This document shows positions 39,901-47,678 of a DNA stretch of 64,000 nucleotides, piece after piece. Numbering within the stretch: position 1 is the stretch's first letter; each line of letters begins with the position of its first letter. The stretch is from Elysia chlorotica. Its lineage: Eukaryota > Mollusca > Gastropoda > Plakobranchidae. The notes below the pieces were generated by a model. It had not been told where the DNA came from, did no database searches, and saw only the letters and a program-made list of their open reading frames with translations. The position numbers were made by a program, and so were the translations under genes. The DNA is taken from contig RQTK01000167.1 in the NCBI GenBank assembly GCA_003991915.1, positions 45,563-109,562 of the forward strand, written 5' to 3'.

Positions 39901-42900
39901 TGTAGACCTGTGTTAGAACACACAATTATTCTGCATTTTCTTTATCTCAGAGGCTCTACAACAGTATTTTCATTCATTCAACCTGTAGATCCCATACGGA
40001 TGTTTACAATACACTGCAACAAAGCGTTTGTGCATGCTCGGCAAGGCCTAATTCAAGCTCGACCAATCACAGGGTGTTTAGAGCAGACCACAGGCGTTAC
40101 AATGTGGTCACAAATTTGCATGCTTTTTTTAAAACTGCAAACCTGAAGAACTAGGCCATAACTTGTGCTACAAAGAGGATAGTCCAAGCTTTCAGACCAT
40201 ACCAAATGTGTGCGATTGAGGGGGTGTTACTGAGGGGTCAAACTAGGCCTTCATAAAATTGTGATTTGGGCTCTCACATAAAAAAAAGACTTCTTAAATC
40301 TGTGATTTTCTCAACTTGAGTCAATAAATGAGCAATAACTCATAGAGTGGACTCTAATCCTGTGCTCAAAGATTTAAATATGATGAGAAGGCTGCTCGTT
40401 CCATGACTGAAAACAAACTTTGGGCTTGCTTCTCTCTCTTTTCGTTCTTCTGAGATTTCAGAGCTTACCTCTATAAATTCTATCAAACTGTCATAAGGGA
40501 GGCAGACTGAGGAAGATCTCTTATTAATAAAATACGAAAACTGCTGATCGTTATTTGCAGGGCATGCTATGAGAGAAAGAAAACTAAAACACATCTTCAT
40601 GACAGGAATGCTTGAAGGGAAAAGGAGCAAAGGAAGCAAAGAGAAAAGCTACTAGACAGCCTAGTTTTGTGGTTGAATGTGGCGGACGTGATGGAGGCGC
40701 TGAAGACAACAGGGGACTGAGCGGAGTGGAATGACATGATCGCCAACGCTATGAAGCACGGCACATGATGATAATGATCAATATGTTACATCAAATCCTC
40801 ATCAGAACAATCATCGTATAATTTTACATTCCTTTTGTTTTCTCACGGCTCTTAATATATTATGATGCCAATCTTAGTTTTTTGTTTCTATTGCAATAGT
40901 ATACAATCTGATTTAGCTCCTGTGGCTTTTAGTGTATCCAGTTAAGTATATGTTGCCTTGTTCTAACAAAGAAACAAAAAATGATACCATCTATCACCTG
41001 CCCCTTCTCAGCTTTAGCATTTTAAAATAAGACAAAATTTTAGAAAAATTTATCATCTAGGTAGTAATAACTCCTACATGTTTACAGAAATCTCAAAACT
41101 AAAGAGAAATTTTTTATTTAGGAAAAAAAAAAGGTTTCTGAATCCATTTTCATGTGAACTTAATCCTCACAGCAATTTTATGTGCCATGTTTGTTTCATC
41201 TTTCTGGTCTGAATTAGTCCTTTCTTTGCTTATGCAAAAGACCAAAGCAACCATTAAAAGTTTTTAGTTAAAACAAAGTATGATCTTCCAAATGTAGACT
41301 TGCCTAATGAGCTGGAGGTCCAACAGCCAGGTGTTTAATTGAGGAAGTTGTACTGAATCTTGATCCTGTAGATTTAAAGGTGCATACGTTTAAAAGCTAT
41401 AGAAAAGGCAAATACAACTATTGTTTTCACAAACAGTGAAATATGTAGTTTGTGTGCATAGAGACAATGATATATCTTATTTTAAAAAATATTTTCAATG
41501 ATAAAAAAAAGTTTTAAAAATATGTGCATTTATTCAGTATCAGATGACAAAAGGTACGGCAAAAAATGAGTCGTGACAATGTTAACATTGGCAAAAGTGT
41601 TTGGAAAGCTATGTTACCTTTGCACTTAAGTAAATATTTTCTAAACTTACCCATACATTCTTTGCTAAAGATTCTCTGAAAATGCGTTCTGCATCCATCT
41701 GATATATTAGCTGCAATAAGAAGAAAGTAGAGAAAAGGCATTTAGTTAACATATGACTCACAAAGATGTATCAAATTAGACAAACAAATCCCAAATCAAT
41801 CAAATCTGAAACTCTTTTGATGAGAGAAAAAACAAACATTCCAAATTCAAATCAAAGCATAACCCTCCAGCTTGAATCACTCACAGCGTAAAATTTCCCC
41901 CCAAATGTGACATTTTCGTTGCGAGCGACAGGCCACAACGGCCGAGCAACACGCTAAGTTTAGGAGACAAAAGTGATGTTGTGGCTGCGCAAACATGCAG
42001 CAATCAATCACTAGCTTAACAGGCGCACCGTTTGCGCTGTGCATGTTAGCCAGTGTACAAAATCTGCCTTTTCTGTACCTCACTACGTCAAAACTACTAG
42101 GAGTATCACATATTCCCACTCATTTTGATTGCCAGATAGTAATCTATAAGACACAGACAATTTCGTGATTTTATCATAATTTGTGTCAGCTTTATTAAAA
42201 AGTAAAGTTACTGTATTTAATTTACAGATTGCAACCGCAATATTTACAAGAAAGAACAAAACATTTCTAGTGATTTCTTAAGATTGTCTTCTATTTTAAT
42301 CAATTTATATTTTTCTTTAACAATCATATAAAATTCAATACTTTATTGTGTAGGCTATAGTGTATATATTGTGCCTTTATTCTAAATTCAGTTTTACTCA
42401 GTATAGAACATGAGCATGAAAGCCTAACTAAATGAACTATGTTGAATCTATGCCAATAGTTGCATCACTCCAATACAAAAAAAGGACAACTATTGTGTAC
42501 ACAAATTTAATGAATTGTCTCCATTCTTGGAGGCCTTTTGTCCTTTTAATTTAAGAGAGTTCGAAATTTGCAGATAATGTTTATTGGCGCAAAACACAAT
42601 ATTTTTTACAACGTTTTGTTATCTGGGGAAATAAAGGTCTAACATGTTGGGAACACAATGTTTATATTTTTTTTTTATTTCACGGAAATTTTTTTTTTTT
42701 GTTGTCTTGAATATTATATGAGTAGTCACAGATTCAATGATGTAATGGTCTTCAATTTTTGACCCTATAACAAAAAAAATACTCGAGCTCCTCTTTTCGT
42801 TTTTTCTGCAAACAAGCAATCACCATTTTTATTTTAATCTCACTTTAATAATAATGTGTTGTTTTTTTTCATATTTAATTCTCGAGAGATAAAAACAAAA

Positions 42901-45900
42901 CCCAATATATCGGCGATACAGCACACTCGCTCACACCCACACAGGCTACCTGCGCTGGTTGAAGGTTGAACCCTATTGACCTTGGTCGATCGACACGGGT
43001 CTGGGCTATCTAAAGTATCGCTAATGTGACGCTGTGCACTTTTTAATTTTGACATAACTCATGGTGTTTACCTGAGATGTTTAACCGATAAAATGAAAAA
43101 GAAAATTTAACTTCAAAAGTCTTATATCTTCTCAAAGAGATTTTACATTGACCACCTGCTTTCCATGGTTGACCACTTACAAATAGGTGAAATATTTCCC
43201 CTCCGTGCCAGAGTGATAAAATAGAAGAGAGGATATTTTTATTTCTCACTTTGCAATTACATCAAAGCAGTTACATAGAAGTGAACCACCTAAAACTCCT
43301 TCTTTACTGGTTAAAACAATTTAATTATATAAAAGAAAGCATTTCCTATAAAATCTTTTTCTTTTTTTAATGTCAAAACTTATAGCATGAGAAAATGAGT
43401 CTTACCTTCTCTGTCCCAATGGTTGGCACTTGCCATTTGTTCAGATGGTTCCCAGATAGTACATAAAAAGATCTGCGATCCTCTCCTTCTTCGTCATCAT
43501 CATATTCATCCTCTGGGGCTGCCACAACAGCTTGTAAAGGCTGAGAGAGAATAATACCATATGTTGAACTTAAAATAGTTAGGTTAATAAAATAAAATGT
43601 TATGCATAAGGTAACTTGTTTACAGAACAAAACTAAAAAATTCATTTTAAAAATGATTACAATTTTTTAAAATGTCAAGTGTATGTTGATCCCAACCTGC
43701 TTAGATTTCTACTTTATCTAACTTTTTTTTTTAATATGAAGAACATAAAATCTGTCAAAAATATTACACACTAGATCATACAAAAAAGTATGAAAAGTCA
43801 ATATGAGCACAGGTGGAAAGTAGTACATGTGGATGATAAGGGACATGCAAAAAAGAGTTATGAAATACACAACTTATTTTGGGGGCTCATTCCATTATTT
43901 TGCTCTGTCTGTTATGTGTCTTATATCAATATTCAACATAAGCATATGTTTGCTGTACCCTCTTTATCAATAATCAGCATAAAAATGTATGAAGTAAAGA
44001 GCTAATTATTTTTAAAATAACTTCTAATCCGCCCATACTTTAGAGAAGCTTGAATTTTCAGTACGCTCCTTTGTATTAAAGGAGTTATTGTTAATGATGA
44101 AGATATACTTTGTACCACTAAACGTAACATAAAGTAAAAGTTATTTAAAAAATTTAATTAAGCTTAATTTACTATTTAGTCTTTTAAAAAATATCATCAC
44201 TTCTATTACTCACTGCGCCATTTGTTTCTATGATAGAAGCACCAAAAATAAAAGATGACATGCGCCGACTTATGCCTGAAAAGATTCCTTGGGAAGATTT
44301 AAGAGCTTTGCACTGAATGCTGGCCTGTAAAAATACAATAAAATGTCTTAGTTTCATAGCGCTGTTAAATTATTTATCTTTTGGAAAGAACATTATGCAG
44401 ATAAAACTGACATAATACAATCATCTAACATCCAGTGGCCAGATTTAGATTTACTACATACAGCCGTCAAATGAAAAATTTCAAATCATTTGGAACACTA
44501 TTGCAAATTGATTTTTACATTAAATAGACCAAATGGAATTTATGTTTTTGTACTGAAAAATTAATTTGAATAGGCAATGGTTTTGATTCAAATGTGATAA
44601 GGGTAAAAAAACAAACAAACAAAAAATAACACCATAGTTCTATAAATACATATGAAACCATAAAATTACATCTGTTAACAAGTTTCTTGTTGTCAGCAGA
44701 TAACCAGGCATTTTACTTATTTTTTCCTATATATTGAATACACAGTTCCTGGTTTAACATACGTCAAGAATAAGTGTAAAAATACCCAAGGTGTATATCC
44801 TCTACTTTTTAATGGAAAAGATCTATCAATTCAATAACTGGACAAAAAATAATCTCAATCTGACAGCTCCCTCTTTGCTGTTATTCTACATTGAACAAAG
44901 AAAGATAAATTCTTATGACTTCTCGTCAACTTTGCTTCTACTTTTTTTCAACAAAAGGTACATAAGTGTTTATAAGCAAAATAGAATAGCAACAACATTG
45001 ACAAAGACAGTGATTAGCTCCTAGGGAACAAAGGAAATGTTAAACTATGAGACAAAGAAGAGCTCAAAACAAAACAAAATTTAATGATGGGACTATTGCA
45101 TAGAGGTATAAAATATTTTGTAAGTAATCACAAAACCATATCATTACATAGATCGAATAATCTTTTGTTACTGCTACAACCAGATCCAACCCCTATGAAA
45201 ACCACAATGACAATATATAATAAGGCAGGGAAGAAAAGTGATTAATCATCCATAATAAGTCAATGTTTATGTCTTTAATCGTTGTCTTGTACACTTTGTA
45301 GCTCAATATTTGTGCAATTCTCCAGGACCTCTATGACAAACTTGCCATGAAAGTTTTGAGATATATTCCTGCAAAAGCCCCTTACTCCCTAACCTCAAAA
45401 GTGACATCTCTCGTTTTAATCCAGACATTCAGATTGAAATAAAATATGTTTTGACCAGAGCTGAATAAAAAAGGCAGTGCAGTCAGAAGCTAAAATGTTC
45501 ATGCCTGAGGTTTGATGCAATCCTTGACTTAACCCAGAGTTTCTAAACCACAAGACTATCTTTCTTTTCTTCAATAAAAAAAAAATGATTGAAAATCATA
45601 TTTTACCCCAAAATGCATATCTAAGCTAAATAAAAACAAAAACTCAGCTTTCTTTTCTAATATGATTCATATAATTGTAGTAAATTTGCAATCTAAGTTT
45701 TCTTTTTACCCTTAGTACACAAGTAAGCAGAAAAAGCATTTTTTCTTTCCTTTTGGTAACCTCAAATATCATTAGGATTTATATTTTAAATTCTCCAAAG
45801 CTACAAATTGACTTTTAGCTTATCTCAAAAAACAGTAAGATCATCTCACCTGTCCAACAGCAGGCTCCAACAGCAGCAGTGAGCTTGTTGTCGTTGCCAG

Positions 45901-47625
45901 CAGGCATCCATACGGCTGATAAGGCAGCAATAAAATTACACTAAATAAGTATTTTGAAAGATTTAAGGTATGGTTAAATTATATATTACATATATCTAGT
46001 ATTAGAAAGACCGACTTGGAAACTGCAATTGTAATCAGATAATAAGAGTTATTAGTAAAAACTGATTTAAAAAAAAAACTTTTTGTAACACAGACATTTG
46101 TGAAATGTTTGCAAGTCATTAACACAGCTCTATTACAGCTGAGGGGAGAGATGTAATCAATTAGAATTTAGATGAACATTTTTAATCTGAGAGTTCATTT
46201 GGTTTCTAAAATATTTTTTGCTTTCAATCTAAAAAGATAAAGAGGAAATCACAAATAGTGGGCTGAGTGACTATGCATAATGATGCACTTAATAAAAAAA
46301 AGTATCAAATTAAATTTCTTCAAGAAAGTTTAATCCTCTTGTGTAAAAAATAGTAATGTACTAAGACCACATCTAATAATTTTATAAGTGGCATGCAAAT
46401 GTATATTTAAGGTTTAATGACAACTAGTCACTAATTTAGGTGTCCAATCAAACCAGTAACAAGAGCTACAAATCATACGTTTGAAAAATTCAATAGGTCT
46501 GTAATAAAGTTAAATCGAAGTTCAGCTAAATTAAAAAGGTCTTATCAAAAAAGCCCCATCTTAGATTCAGTTCAATACATGGACATTTAAAGATATAACC
46601 CCTTCATACAAACAATGAAATAGTAAGTATCATTTGAAGACAAGCCATGTTTTGAACGTAGTATTTTAGACTTATTTTACAGAACGTCATTATATCAGCA
46701 TAATACTGAGTCTCCAATATCTATAGACCCCAACAGAACAGCCTATGTGAAGCCTTACCTTAAAATTGATGACTCTTGCACACTCTTCCCCTTGTAATTC
46801 AGCACTGATCTCAGCAGTAGAGGCCTCAAAAGCAATATTAGGCCAATAACGAACAACGCCTTCTGGTGATACAGCAACGCATGCTGCTGGCTGCCCTTCA
46901 CTTTGACTAGGGATCAAACACACCCTGCTAGCACTATGAGCAAGATCACTTGGTGGTAATGTCAGCTCTTTACATGCACCACCACTCTGTAAGCAATGTC
47001 AAGTCATTTATTTATTCACCCTCATTAAGATAATTTATTTATGATCTTATCATCACAGATGTAAGTCTTACAGAGAAAGATATCAAAGAAAATGTTTTGT
47101 CTTTTCGCCCTATACCTTTTTTCTACTCCTTAATTTTAATATTTATCATTATTGTTGTGAAATCATATTTATTTCAACCTATGAAAAGTAACTGATGGAA
47201 CACTGGATCCTAAAAGACAGTGAAATTTTAATCTAACTTTGCATAGAGAAAAAAATTTCAATTAACAGGAATATAAATCACATAAAAACCCTGACACAAT
47301 AATACAGAAAATAAATAAAACATAGCATGATCTATAAAATTTGTGATGTGCTTACACCCACCCTGCTTCTTCCAGAATCTTTGTATCGCCACACAAATAA
47401 CTTCCTTCCTCCCACTAACCAGGCCCATCCTGATGGGTCTATACATGCTGTGATTTCAGTTGTGCTGCCTGTTGATCAGAGAAAAGAGATGATCCATATT
47501 TATGACCTACTGGGACAGATAAAACTGTATTTACATATATATATATATACATTTACATGTAGCACTGACCTACAGGCAAAAGAATTTGGTTAGTTCTTTG
47601 CAGGCATCTCTCATTTTACATCTAC

Positions 47626-47678
<53 letters not shown>

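Noticed and set aside
43373-43645. 90-codon minus-strand frame as a separate small gene
   Set aside because: Its core is NUP133 exon 7; the flanks are intron read-through. The same applies to frames at 46690-46923, 22738-22947 and 22012-22248.
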